From: Bacteroidota bacterium
GTDB lineage: Bacteria > Bacteroidota > Bacteroidia > Bacteroidales > UBA10428
Assembly: GCA_016699695.1 (NCBI GenBank)
Contig: CP065006.1
Coordinates: 558,001-622,000 of the forward strand
DNA: 64,000 nucleotides
Direction of reading: 5' to 3'
A program made the position numbers and the translations under genes. How positions within the stretch are numbered: the stretch's first letter is position 1; each line of letters starts with the position of its first letter. The notes under the pieces were generated by a model, which worked only from the letters and a program-made list of their open reading frames with translations, was not told where the DNA came from and searched no databases. Shown here in pieces: positions 18,984 through 27,652 of this stretch.

Positions 18984-19739
18984 TTACTGTGATGGAGACA
19001 TCTTGCTGAGTAAGTCGGGGTACAATTCATCGCGCACCCAAATAAAATCAGGATATGATTTTAGCAGCGATTGATAATGCTCGATTGCTTTCTGGTTTTG
19101 ACCTGTTTCGCTTAAGATTATTCCTACCCTGGCCTGAAGCTGAAGGTACTGCCAGTTAGTTTGATGTTGAAGGCTGCTCTTCATAAGTGAAAGAGCTTGT
19201 TTGAAAAGTTGGAGAGTTTTTAGCTTATCGCCTCCAAAACTGGCAGGCATAAAATAATAGGCATTTCCCTTTTCTATCAGGCCTTGTATATTGTCGGGAT
19301 CTTTTTCAAGCGATTGGTTGATGAATTTCATGCTTTTAGGCCCAAGGTATACTGTTTTCAGAGAATTCATTGTAATCTCGAATCCGAGCCAGGCGCCCTG
19401 ATAGGCCATTAGGGTAGCATTTTCAGGATACTTTCCACTCAATTGTTCTAAAAGATCCCATCCTTTGTCGAGGTAAAGCTCTGCCTGATCCGTTTTTTTT
19501 TCGGCAAGCAACCAGCCTACGTAGCCATAATAGCTATTGATAAGTGCAAGTTGGTTATTGAAAGTGTTTTTTGTTTTTGATAATTCCTGACTTTTTATGG
19601 TTGCCAGCCACAAATCGCGGTCTTTAGAAAGGTAAGCTCTGAATAATTCATCATTGTAATCATTCTGACCAAAGGTGTTGGTAGCAAATAAAGCAAGAAG
19701 TATAAATAAAAGCGGAAATCTGAATTTCATTCTTTGCAT
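18984..19739 (-). CDS. Exported TPR-repeat protein at the end of the carotenoid operon
   Basis: The 251-aa protein has an N-terminal signal peptide (hydrophobic core about residues 8-24, ending FGQ) and then helical repeats. These include LIEKGNAYYFMPASFGGDK and a C-terminal TPR unit, ILSETGQNQKAIEHYQSLLKSYPD. It starts 10 bases after the cruF-like gene in the same direction. I recognise no enzyme motif. Its steady company with carotenoid genes suggests a scaffold or localisation role, but this is inference. Confidence 0.8.
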   Translation of the reverse strand: MQRMKFRFPLLFILLALFATNTFGQNDYNDELFRAYLSKDRDLWLATIKSQELSKTKNTFNNQLALINSYYGYVGWLLAEKKTDQAELYLDKGWDLLEQLSGKYPENATLMAYQGAWLGFEITMNSLKTVYLGPKSMKFINQSLEKDPDNIQGLIEKGNAYYFMPASFGGDKLKTLQLFKQALSLMKSSLQHQTNWQYLQLQARVGIILSETGQNQKAIEHYQSLLKSYPDFIWVRDELYPDLLSKMSPSQ

Positions 19740-19749
19740 AACATGAGTT

Positions 19750-20406
19750 TTAGCCTACTATCAAGTCAGCAAAGACAATTAAGGATAGAAATACAATCTG
19801 AATCAGAAAAAGGATTCTGGCAAAATTGTTCTTTGTGTCGACTTTCAAGAAAACCAATATGATTTGAAAAACCAATGAAGTTATAAACCAACCTACAAAG
19901 TTCAGTAAAGGTGGATAAGGCCTGTCAAAAGACCACATTTGCATGGCAGGGGCTGCAAATTCCAGAATCAGGTCGTAGCAAACCATCAGTAAAGAAGCGC
20001 CCAAAACAATCACCGACTTGTTTTGAGAGAATTTCACCATCATGGCATTGGAGCAATACACCAGCAGCATCCAATTAATTCCTATAAGTAATGGCACATC
20101 AGCCAGTTTCAAGCCAAGCGATTGATGGTAGGTATAAGTGCCAAAAATTAGCCCTGTGTGCACGCCTACAATTTCAACTACAATTCCTAAAATGGGTATG
20201 AGCAAAAACGCCAGCCAGAATTTCGATGTGCGATTCTTATGTGTATATAGCAGAGCAAAAAACGCCAACAAAAGCGAAAAAGGAATACTATAAAAAAACA
20301 AAGCTTTTAAAGGAGGTACAACAAACAATGTAATTCCTACCAAATAAAAGAAAACGAAAGTGTAAGGCAATCCAGCGCTACTGATTAAGTAGATTAGCTT
20401 TTTCAT
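19750..20406 (-). CDS. cruF: Carotenoid biosynthesis protein, CruF-like 1',2'-hydratase (DUF422)
   Basis: The 218-aa protein is almost entirely hydrophobic, with about seven membrane segments, and carries the DUF422 pattern EIVGVHTGLIFGTYTYHQSLG followed by LADVPLLIGINW. CruF proteins add water across the 1',2' double bond of an acyclic (psi) carotenoid end. Its start overlaps the end of the crtD-like gene by four bases (ATGA), so the two are translationally coupled. Assignment to the family is firm; the exact substrate is inferred from the neighbours. Confidence 0.85.
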   Translation of the reverse strand: MKKLIYLISSAGLPYTFVFFYLVGITLFVVPPLKALFFYSIPFSLLLAFFALLYTHKNRTSKFWLAFLLIPILGIVVEIVGVHTGLIFGTYTYHQSLGLKLADVPLLIGINWMLLVYCSNAMMVKFSQNKSVIVLGASLLMVCYDLILEFAAPAMQMWSFDRPYPPLLNFVGWFITSLVFQIILVFLKVDTKNNFARILFLIQIVFLSLIVFADLIVG

Positions 20407-21866
20407 TGGGCTGCTGGTATTTCAGAATCGACAATTCGGGCACTTGCCAGACATAGTGGTATTCCACCCCCCGGATGCACACTGCCACCCACAAAGTACA
20501 GATTTCTGAATTTGTTTAAAAAATTTGGGTGGCGCAAAATTGCAGCTAGCTTAGAATTTCCGGAATGCCCATACAAGGCTCCACCTTTGCTCAGCGTTTT
20601 GCTTTCGATGGTAACCGGACTTAATACCTCTTCTGTCTCGATCAGAGAGTTAATATCAGTATGAAGAATCTTATTTATTTTTTCAACCACCCGTTTGCGT
20701 GTTTCATCAATCAGCTTAGGCCAATCCTGACCCGACACTACAGGTGCATTCACCATCACAAACCAGTTTTCGCAGCCTTTGGGAGCATCGTTTTTAACAA
20801 CTTTAGAACTTATAAAAATGTAGACTGTCGGGTCGTAAATAATGGTTTTCTCTTTAAAATAAGCTTGGAATTCTTCTCTGTAATGCCTGCTAAAAATGAT
20901 ATTGTGCAAATCGAGTTCAGGAAATTCTTTGCGAACGCCCCAGTAAAAAATCAGTGCTGATGAAGATGGTTCCATTCTAGCAAGCCTTTTTCTTAGAGGA
21001 TGGCGAAGCATGTTATCGGCCAGGTAACTCACATCGCTATCGGAGCAAACCAGGTCAAATGGTAATTCCAAATCATTAGCCTGTATGGCGGTAATCCTTT
21101 TCCCTTTTGTATGCAAACGGCTTACAAGTGTATTAAAATGAAAACGAACCCCTTTATCTGTGGCAATTTTAAAAAGATGCTTTGCGATGGCATACATACC
21201 TTCTGAAGGAAAATAAGCCCCCATGTTATTCTCCAAATGACCGATTACATTAAGGGTAGCAGGTGCCCGGTATGGGTCGGAACCGTTGTAAGTACCATAT
21301 CGGTCGAACAATTGAACCACTTCGGGGCTGTGAAATCGTCTTTTGTTCACTGAATGCATGGTGCTGAAAAGATTGACCCGATCGAAACGCAAAACCGCTT
21401 TAAGCACATTCATCTGAAAATAATTGCGCCATCTGTGCAGCGAATTAAACAGAAATATAGGCGCTGTCTGACGGTATAACACCTCCACCTTACTGAGATG
21501 CCGTAAAATATTCTCGGGCTTCTCGCCTACTTGTTGTTCGCATTCGTGTGCAAAACGCTCCGGATCGGCATAAGCATTGATCTGTTTCCCGTTTGGATAG
21601 AAGTATTTGCATACTATATCGAGCTTTTCATAAGCAAGCCTCTGGACCTTTTCAATTCCGGAAAGTTCTTGTATTTCGTCTAGTAATTGCGGTAATGTAA
21701 ATAGCGAAGGGCCTGTATCGAAACGATAACCATTTGTTCTTATTTCGTTGAGTTTGCCCCCCGGATAGGAATTCTTCTCAAAGACATCCACCTGATGGCC
21801 TTTAATTGCCAGACGGATGGCGATGGCTAATCCACCAATTCCTGAACCTATTACAGCTACTTTCAT
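20403..21866 (-). CDS. crtD: Carotenoid 3,4-desaturase (CrtD-like, CrtI family)
   Basis: This FAD-dependent desaturase is 487 aa. The dinucleotide-binding start is VIGSGIGGLAIAIRLAIKG and the family's C-terminal signature is YFVGGSVHPGGGIPLCLASA. It differs clearly from the other CrtI-type protein in the cluster, and its position next to a CruF-like hydratase suggests the 3',4'-desaturation of a 1'-hydroxylated end. It overlaps its upstream neighbour (crtYcd) and its downstream neighbour (cruF) by four bases each. Confidence 0.85.
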   Translation of the reverse strand: MKVAVIGSGIGGLAIAIRLAIKGHQVDVFEKNSYPGGKLNEIRTNGYRFDTGPSLFTLPQLLDEIQELSGIEKVQRLAYEKLDIVCKYFYPNGKQINAYADPERFAHECEQQVGEKPENILRHLSKVEVLYRQTAPIFLFNSLHRWRNYFQMNVLKAVLRFDRVNLFSTMHSVNKRRFHSPEVVQLFDRYGTYNGSDPYRAPATLNVIGHLENNMGAYFPSEGMYAIAKHLFKIATDKGVRFHFNTLVSRLHTKGKRITAIQANDLELPFDLVCSDSDVSYLADNMLRHPLRKRLARMEPSSSALIFYWGVRKEFPELDLHNIIFSRHYREEFQAYFKEKTIIYDPTVYIFISSKVVKNDAPKGCENWFVMVNAPVVSGQDWPKLIDETRKRVVEKINKILHTDINSLIETEEVLSPVTIESKTLSKGGALYGHSGNSKLAAILRHPNFLNKFRNLYFVGGSVHPGGGIPLCLASARIVDSEIPAAQ

Positions 21867-22561
21867 TGTGGAGTAGTTTTTTTGAAACGCTTTTCGAGTT
21901 TTTCAAGCAAAAACAGGTTCAACAAAATAAGGCTAAAAGCAAAAAAGAAATCTTCGAATGGAATAGTGCCAAATCTCCATCCTATGATTTCCTGACTGTT
22001 ATACCAGACAATTTCACCCTCAATCCCAGTTCCGGTGAGTATGCCATTCATTAGGGTAAAGGGTACACACAATACTGGAAAAACCAATAAAAACCGACCA
22101 AATAGTTCGGAGTGCCAACGGAGGCTTACCAGACTTACCAGCGCAAAGAATAATAGATTCACTGCGGTGTAGCTTCTGTCGAAATATACAACAGCCAATG
22201 CAATTGCCGGAAAAATAAGGGCATAACCTATCTGCCTGGCGATTTTTTCATTGAGATGATACTTTGGAAAGTGAAATTTAAAGACATAATAGGTAAAAAT
22301 GCAACAGTAAGGTACAATAACAAAGAACAACCACTCTTCGAGGGGAAGTTTTAGAAGAAGTACATTTAAATGATAATCAGGATTAAAACCCCAAACTCCT
22401 CTGTATGCAAAAATTATATCCCAAATTAAAAAGGGAATCATGCTTAATACGATGGCAGCAAAAACAAAAATCCATCGTTTGTATAGCTGCAAGTTATTCT
22501 CAAAACTTAAAGCCAGTGGCACAGCAATAGCAATTATTTCAATTAGCAGATAAAGACTCAT
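21863..22561 (-). CDS. crtYcd: Lycopene cyclase, fused CrtYc-CrtYd type
   Basis: The 232-aa membrane protein has about seven hydrophobic segments and two copies of the cyclase-domain motif: PLEEWLFFVIVPY in the first half and IPFEDFFFAFSLIL in the second. This is the fused form of the heterodimeric actinobacterial CrtYc/CrtYd cyclase. It makes beta-rings on lycopene or a related psi end. Together with CruF and CrtD it predicts cyclisation of only one end. It starts 20 bases after crtB. Confidence 0.88.
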   Translation of the reverse strand: MSLYLLIEIIAIAVPLALSFENNLQLYKRWIFVFAAIVLSMIPFLIWDIIFAYRGVWGFNPDYHLNVLLLKLPLEEWLFFVIVPYCCIFTYYVFKFHFPKYHLNEKIARQIGYALIFPAIALAVVYFDRSYTAVNLLFFALVSLVSLRWHSELFGRFLLVFPVLCVPFTLMNGILTGTGIEGEIVWYNSQEIIGWRFGTIPFEDFFFAFSLILLNLFLLEKLEKRFKKTTPQ

Positions 22562-22581
22562 ATTTCGATGGGTTTGTATTA

Positions 22582-23418
22582 TCAGACTAAATTGGCCTTT
22601 ACCGAAAAATAAGCCTGGTTAAGCAATAGTATTTTATGGAAGTTAGAAATACGAATACGGCTTTCCATAATGTGTTTGGGCTTAGTACGTTTTATTTTGC
22701 GCAATAACGAAAGGTAATAGAGGTAGGCAGTGTATACACCAGTACGTGAAGATTTTGGCAGCTTCAGAATCCCCAGACGAGCCTCTTCAAAATCCTTAGT
22801 AATGTCATCGATAATGTTTTTAAGAGTTTCGTGGTTGAGGCTTTTTTGCCTCAAAATAGGAAAATAGGTTCGTTGCAATTCGGTAACATCGTTGTTGAGG
22901 TCGCGTAAGAAATTGACTTTTTGAAAAGCCGATCCCAGACGCATCGCAAAGGGTTTAAGTTCATTGTATTTTTGTTCGTCGCCATAAACAAAAACCTTTA
23001 AGCACATAAGGCCAACTACATCGGCCGAACCATAGATGTATTCAATAATTCCTTTCTCGTCGTATTCTTTTTTGTGTAAATCGTAGCGCATGCTTTTTAA
23101 AAATGCCTGAATAAGTGCGTCGTCAATCTGGTATTTTTTCACTGTAAGCTGAAAGGAATGCAATATTGGATTGAGGCTGATTCCCTCGCGGTAAGCAAGG
23201 TAATAACTTGCTTCAAAATCATTTAATAGCTTTTCTTTGTTTGTATCATGAAAAGTATCTACAATCTCATCGGCAAACCTCACAAAACCATAGATGCTAA
23301 AAATATCATTCCGTATAATGGGATCGAGTAAGGAAACGCCCAAGGAAAAAGAAGTGCTGTAACTGTTGGTAACCAATTTGCTTATTTTATAGGTAACCTC
23401 GTCGTAGAAGCCTGTCAT
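22582..23418 (-). CDS. crtB: Phytoene synthase
   Basis: It condenses two geranylgeranyl diphosphates to phytoene, the first committed step of C40 carotenoids. The two Asp-rich Mg-diphosphate motifs are visible: DEIVD (50-54, in FVRFADEIVDTF) and DLNND in FLRDLNNDVTELQRTYFP. The 278-aa length is normal for bacterial CrtB. It overlaps crtI by four bases. Confidence 0.95.
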   Translation of the reverse strand: MTGFYDEVTYKISKLVTNSYSTSFSLGVSLLDPIIRNDIFSIYGFVRFADEIVDTFHDTNKEKLLNDFEASYYLAYREGISLNPILHSFQLTVKKYQIDDALIQAFLKSMRYDLHKKEYDEKGIIEYIYGSADVVGLMCLKVFVYGDEQKYNELKPFAMRLGSAFQKVNFLRDLNNDVTELQRTYFPILRQKSLNHETLKNIIDDITKDFEEARLGILKLPKSSRTGVYTAYLYYLSLLRKIKRTKPKHIMESRIRISNFHKILLLNQAYFSVKANLV

Positions 23419-24887
23419 GAGTTCAGTTTTTTAAGTTTCGACAACACAAGCTCAGCTGCAATTTTACCCGAAATGAGCGAAGGAGGCACCCCTGGACCCG
23501 GAACAGAAAGTTGACCAGTGTACATGAGGTTTCGGATTTTTTTACTTTCGAGTCTGGGCTTCAAAAATCCGGTCTGCAATAATATGTTGGCCAAACCATA
23601 GGCATTGCCTCTGAATGCATTGTAATCGCGCTCAAAATCGGATATACAATACGATTTTTTCAGAATAACAGCATCGCTAATGTTTTGTTTAATCATTTTC
23701 TCCATCCTGTTTATTATCTGATCAAAATACTTGTCGCGCAATTCAGGTGTGTCATCAATTCCAGGAGCCAGAGGAATTAAAAAAACCGCATTTTCTTTTC
23801 CTTCCGGGGCTACAGAGGTATCGGTAATACTTGTAAAGCTAGCATAAAAAAGTGGCTTTTCCGGCCATCCTGGATTGTCATATATCTTGGAAGCGTGCTC
23901 TTTAAAACTGGTGTCAAAAAAAAGTGTGTGGTGCGACACATTTTTTATTTTCCGGTCGAAACCTACATAAAACAGTAACGCGGATGGTGCCATTACACGG
24001 CTTTTCCAGTATCGATCGGAATAGTTGCGCAATTTTTTGTCGAGCATCATTTCGGTATGGTGGTAATCGGCACTGGATATCACAAAATCAACTTCTCTTT
24101 TTTTTCCATTTACCAGAATGCCCTTAATGGAGCGTTGTTCCAGCAATATTTCCGAAACAGGACTGTTTGTTTCAATTTTAACACCTAAACTCTCAGCCAG
24201 TGAAGCCATGGCCTTCACCAATTCGAAAAAACCTCCTTTGATGTACCAGGTGCCAAGGTTCATGTCGGCATGATTCATAAGGCAATAAAAAGCTGGTGTT
24301 TTTTCGGGCTTGGCACCCAGAAACAAGACCGGAAACTCCAGAATTTGGGCAAGCTTTTCGCTTTTAATGTGCTTGCGCACAACTCCACTGATGGAAGTAA
24401 AAAACTGTCTTATTCGCTTTACCGTTGCCCAGGTAACAAGCTCGAGAGGCGATTTACCGGGTTTATACACTACACTGCTCATGGCAGCCTGGTAATTAAA
24501 TGCCGAATCGTCGAGGAACTTCTTCAGGAACCTGCTACTGCCGTACTCTTCTTTCTCGAATGCTGCAAAAATCTTCTCTTTGCTGGCACTTATTTTAATG
24601 GAGTCTTCAACACCAAAATAGACTTCGTAACCCGGATCGAGGCGCTCTAATTGATAATAGTCCGACGCCGATTTTCCAAAATCATTAAAAAAACGTTCGA
24701 TGACATCGGGCATCCAATACCACGATGGACCCATATCGAAAGTAAAGCCATCAACTTTTAGCTGCCGTGCCCTGCCGCCTATACCTTCATTTTTTTCATA
24801 AACTGTTACTTCGTGACCGGTTTTTGCAAGGTAAGAAGCAGCCGACAATCCGGAGAATCCTGCACCTATTACTGCTATTTTTGCCAT
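23415..24887 (-). CDS. crtI: Phytoene desaturase
   Basis: It converts phytoene to lycopene in successive FAD-dependent desaturations. At 490 aa it has the N-terminal FAD fold AVIGAGFSGLSAASYLA and the C-terminal bacterial desaturase signature YTGQLSVPGPGVPPSLISG. It is the first gene of the carotenoid operon; the promoter must lie in the 648-bp gap toward the GH13 gene. Confidence 0.96.
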   Translation of the reverse strand: MAKIAVIGAGFSGLSAASYLAKTGHEVTVYEKNEGIGGRARQLKVDGFTFDMGPSWYWMPDVIERFFNDFGKSASDYYQLERLDPGYEVYFGVEDSIKISASKEKIFAAFEKEEYGSSRFLKKFLDDSAFNYQAAMSSVVYKPGKSPLELVTWATVKRIRQFFTSISGVVRKHIKSEKLAQILEFPVLFLGAKPEKTPAFYCLMNHADMNLGTWYIKGGFFELVKAMASLAESLGVKIETNSPVSEILLEQRSIKGILVNGKKREVDFVISSADYHHTEMMLDKKLRNYSDRYWKSRVMAPSALLFYVGFDRKIKNVSHHTLFFDTSFKEHASKIYDNPGWPEKPLFYASFTSITDTSVAPEGKENAVFLIPLAPGIDDTPELRDKYFDQIINRMEKMIKQNISDAVILKKSYCISDFERDYNAFRGNAYGLANILLQTGFLKPRLESKKIRNLMYTGQLSVPGPGVPPSLISGKIAAELVLSKLKKLNS

Positions 24888-25075
24888 GTAGTTTGTTTAA
24901 TGTTTTCGTTTTTTTATACAACAAATTAACAAACGGTTCTAATTTAAGTTGAAAGATAGTTACACTAATACTATTTGAGGTTAAATCTTTTTGAAGATTT
25001 CCACTCATAGGGTTTTTGAAAGTATCTATTCCAGAAAAATTATGGCAATGACTTTTGCTACATTATAATTTTGAA

Positions 25076-25289
25076 TCCGAAACACTATTGTCCGGTTAAT
25101 TTTTCGACAGTTGGGCTAAAGCCATTAATCAGTGTTACATCAATTACCCCTGGCTTAAGCCAGGGGCATCAGAATAAAACAAAAAAATATTTTTACCTTA
25201 ATTATAACTTGCTTATTTTCAGTCAGTAAAATCTAATAGATAATACATATCATCATTTTTGACAATTTACCGGACAATAGTGATCCGAA
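25076..25289. mobile_element. MITE-like element with terminal inverted repeats and internal REP-like palindrome
   Basis: A perfect 14-bp terminal inverted repeat (CACTATTGTCCGGT at 25083-25096, its complement at 25269-25282) brackets about 170 bases with no reading frame. Similarity continues a few bases past the core on both sides. Inside lie GGCTAAAGCC (25114-25123) and a perfect 20-bp palindrome with arms CCCCTGGCTT at 25147-25166. The layout fits a small non-autonomous element or a REP cluster. No copy elsewhere in this window was noticed, so mobility is not shown. Confidence 0.6.
25147..25166. repeat. REP-like perfect palindrome
   Basis: The arms CCCCTGGCTT and AAGCCAGGGG are exact complements with no spacer. 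GC-rich palindromes built on GGCTTAAGCC are a common shape for Bacteroidota intergenic REP sequences, which elsewhere are moved by RAYT transposases. None is encoded here. Confidence 0.5.
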
Positions 25290-25473
25290 CTATTTCTTTC
25301 CATAAAATAGCGCGGCAGGCATTGAATGGGTCTATATCTGAGAACAACAAACTTCGAGCATAATATTTTGTATTTAATTGATTATAGACACTTTATAAAA
25401 CAAGGTGTTGATTGAAAAATAGACAGTGATTAATATTCGGGTTTTGTTTCTGGACATTTCATTCAATCCAATT

Positions 25474-25481
25474 TACATTTG
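25474..25481 (+). promoter_or_regulatory. Candidate -7 box of the GH13 gene
   Basis: TACATTTG fits the Bacteroidota TAnnTTTG consensus exactly, and its predicted start site would leave a leader of about 48 bases before the ATG. No good TTG lies at the ideal distance upstream. Confidence 0.45.
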
Positions 25482-25535
25482 CTTCCATTAAGGTAAAGTA
25501 TAATCTTAAGGTTCAATTCAACTCATACTAAATCG

Positions 25536-27398
25536 ATGAATAAACTGTACGCTTTTATTATTGTCGCTGTTAGCTTTTTGCTAAGTAATTGCCAGGGGAA
25601 TATCAATGCAGATTCAAATCCCGACTTTGATCATGATGAATTTGTTCCCCGCTGGGCAAAAGAAGTGGTCTGGTATCAGATATTTCCTGAGAGGTTTTAC
25701 AATGGTGATACAACCAACGACCCTACTGTTGATGACATTGCCGGTGCCGATCCGCAGGAGCTTCCGGAGTTCTGGCAGATTCACCCATGGACCAGCGACT
25801 GGTATGAACTCAAGCCTTATGAATTGCAAAACAAAAAAGTGCCACTTTACCGTTATCAGCTGCGCCGACGCTACGGGGGCGATATTCAGGGCATAATCGA
25901 GAAACTTGATTACCTGAAGGATTTTGGAATTACTGCCATTTATTTTAATCCTTTGTTCGATGCTCCTTCGCTGCACAAATACGATGGTGCCAGTTATCAC
26001 CATATCGACCCGAATTTTGGCCCCGACCCTAAAAGTGACCGCGAGCTAATGAAGACTGAAAACCCCATCGACCCATCGACCTGGGTATGGACCAGTGCCG
26101 ACGAGCTGGCACTTAAAATGATTCAGGAAGCACATAAGCGAGGAATGCGGGTGATATTCGACGGTGTGTTCAATCACATGGGCATCAACAGTTTTGCTTT
26201 TAAGGATGTAGTAGAAAAACAACAAGACTCACCTTACAAAGACTGGTTTATCATAAAAAGCTGGAACAATGACAGTACAGGCGAAAAATTTGCATTCAAT
26301 GGTTGGTTTGGCGTGCAGTCGCTGCCCGAGTTGAAAGAAGACAGCAGCGGCATCGTAAAAGGACCAAAAGAATACATTTTTGCTGCCACAGAGCGTTGGA
26401 TGAATCCTAAAGGCCAGGGCATAGAAAACGGTATCGACGGTTGGAGGCTCGATGTAGCTTTCTGTGTGTCGCATAATTTCTGGAAAGATTGGAGAAAGCA
26501 TGTGCGCTCTATCAATCCGACAGCATACCTTACTGCCGAAATTGTGGACAAACCAGAAGTAGTGAAAGCTTATCTGCAAGGCGATGAGTTTGACGGGGAA
26601 ATGAACTATAATTTTGCCTTTACCTGCATGGAGTATTTTATTAACCCCGATAGCATGCGTATCTCGGCTTCGGAATTCGACCAAAAGCTCAAAGAAATGC
26701 GTGATATGTACCCCTCAGGAGTTGCCTATGTACTTCAAAACCTTTATGGAAGTCATGATGCCAACCGCTTAGCCTCGCACATTGTCAACCGTGGAATTTG
26801 GAATTATCGAGACTGGGGCAACTATTATGGCAAATCGCAGGTAGGATCGAATCCTTTCTACAATGTGAGTAAGCCAACTGCAGAAGATTATCAATTGCAA
26901 AAACTGTTGGTGATTATGCAGATGACTTATGTAGGAGCACCCATGGTATATTATGGCGAAGAAGTGGGTATGTGGGGCGGTAACGACCCAGACTGCCGCA
27001 AACCCATGATCTGGCCCGAGTTTAATTATGACGATGAGGTCTATAACCCCGATGGAACAACACGGGCAGCTGAGAAGGTGGAAGTGAATAATGATCTGTT
27101 TAACCATTACAATAAACTGATTGCCATACGCAACAGCCGAAAAGAATTGCAACTGGGCAGCTTTGAAACCTTGTTAACCGACAATGCTATGGATGTTTAT
27201 GTTTTCAGCCGCGAGTATCAGGGCAAACAAACAATCGTAGCATTCAATAATTCTTCAGAGCCGGTAAAAATTCAAACTGCCCTGGCAACCGATAAAACAT
27301 ACAACGATCTCTTAAATGGTGGCAGCAGTAAGGCAAAGGACGGCCAATTGGCGCTTGAAATTCAACCTAAATGGGCGCTGGTACTGGCATCGGAATAA
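25536..27398 (+). CDS. Glycoside hydrolase family 13 lipoprotein (alpha-amylase / neopullulanase-like)
   Basis: The protein hydrolyses or rearranges alpha-glucans. The N-terminus is a lipoprotein signal with a lipobox ending LLSNC (Cys19), so it is anchored in the envelope, likely at the outer membrane. The GH13 regions are visible: region I FDGVFNHMG (208-216), the nucleophile Asp306 in DGWRLDVAF, the acid/base Glu335 in LTAEIVD and the transition-state stabiliser Asp408 in GSHDANR. There is no separate N-terminal CBM, and the barrel begins about residue 40. At 620 aa it resembles SusA/cyclomaltodextrinase-type enzymes. No susCD pair is nearby, so it is not part of a visible polysaccharide locus. 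Confidence 0.93.
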   Translation: MNKLYAFIIVAVSFLLSNCQGNINADSNPDFDHDEFVPRWAKEVVWYQIFPERFYNGDTTNDPTVDDIAGADPQELPEFWQIHPWTSDWYELKPYELQNKKVPLYRYQLRRRYGGDIQGIIEKLDYLKDFGITAIYFNPLFDAPSLHKYDGASYHHIDPNFGPDPKSDRELMKTENPIDPSTWVWTSADELALKMIQEAHKRGMRVIFDGVFNHMGINSFAFKDVVEKQQDSPYKDWFIIKSWNNDSTGEKFAFNGWFGVQSLPELKEDSSGIVKGPKEYIFAATERWMNPKGQGIENGIDGWRLDVAFCVSHNFWKDWRKHVRSINPTAYLTAEIVDKPEVVKAYLQGDEFDGEMNYNFAFTCMEYFINPDSMRISASEFDQKLKEMRDMYPSGVAYVLQNLYGSHDANRLASHIVNRGIWNYRDWGNYYGKSQVGSNPFYNVSKPTAEDYQLQKLLVIMQMTYVGAPMVYYGEEVGMWGGNDPDCRKPMIWPEFNYDDEVYNPDGTTRAAEKVEVNNDLFNHYNKLIAIRNSRKELQLGSFETLLTDNAMDVYVFSREYQGKQTIVAFNNSSEPVKIQTALATDKTYNDLLNGGSSKAKDGQLALEIQPKWALVLASE

Positions 27399-27452
27399 AA
27401 TATTCGTAGTTCAGGTTTACAGTTAAACTGTTTTTTAAGTTAGGTTGAAGTT

Positions 27453-27478
27453 GGGGGCATGCTGAAAGGTATGCCCTC
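27453..27478 (+). terminator. Weak hairpin after the GH13 gene
   Basis: GGGCATG... and ...TATGCCC form a 6-8 bp stem about 60 bases after the stop codon, but the following sequence (TCACTTTGTT) is only loosely T-rich. It could be a terminator or merely a palindrome. Confidence 0.35.
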
Positions 27479-27550
27479 ACTTTGTTAAATGCTCTCTTTT
27501 AAACAAAAAAAATCAACTTTATGTATAAAACCATTCAAGTTTGATTTTAC

Positions 27551-27558
27551 TATATTTG
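27551..27558 (+). promoter_or_regulatory. Candidate -7 box of the Ca/Na antiporter gene
   Basis: TATATTTG matches TAnnTTTG and lies about 95 bases before the start codon; a -33 partner at the right spacing is not obvious. Confidence 0.35.
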
Positions 27559-27652
27559 CTCAATGTTCAATTGCGCAGCTGTGAATGATGTTTTTTGTAT
27601 AAACATCTTCATGGAAATTGGCAATAGGTAGTTTAAATAAAAATCGAAAGCA

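Larger units (their letters stand above)
24888..25535. other. Intergenic region between crtI and the GH13 gene
   Basis: No gene is visible in these 648 bases. It holds the divergent promoters of both flanking genes and a ~210-bp inverted-repeat element (listed separately) roughly in the middle. Confidence 0.6.
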
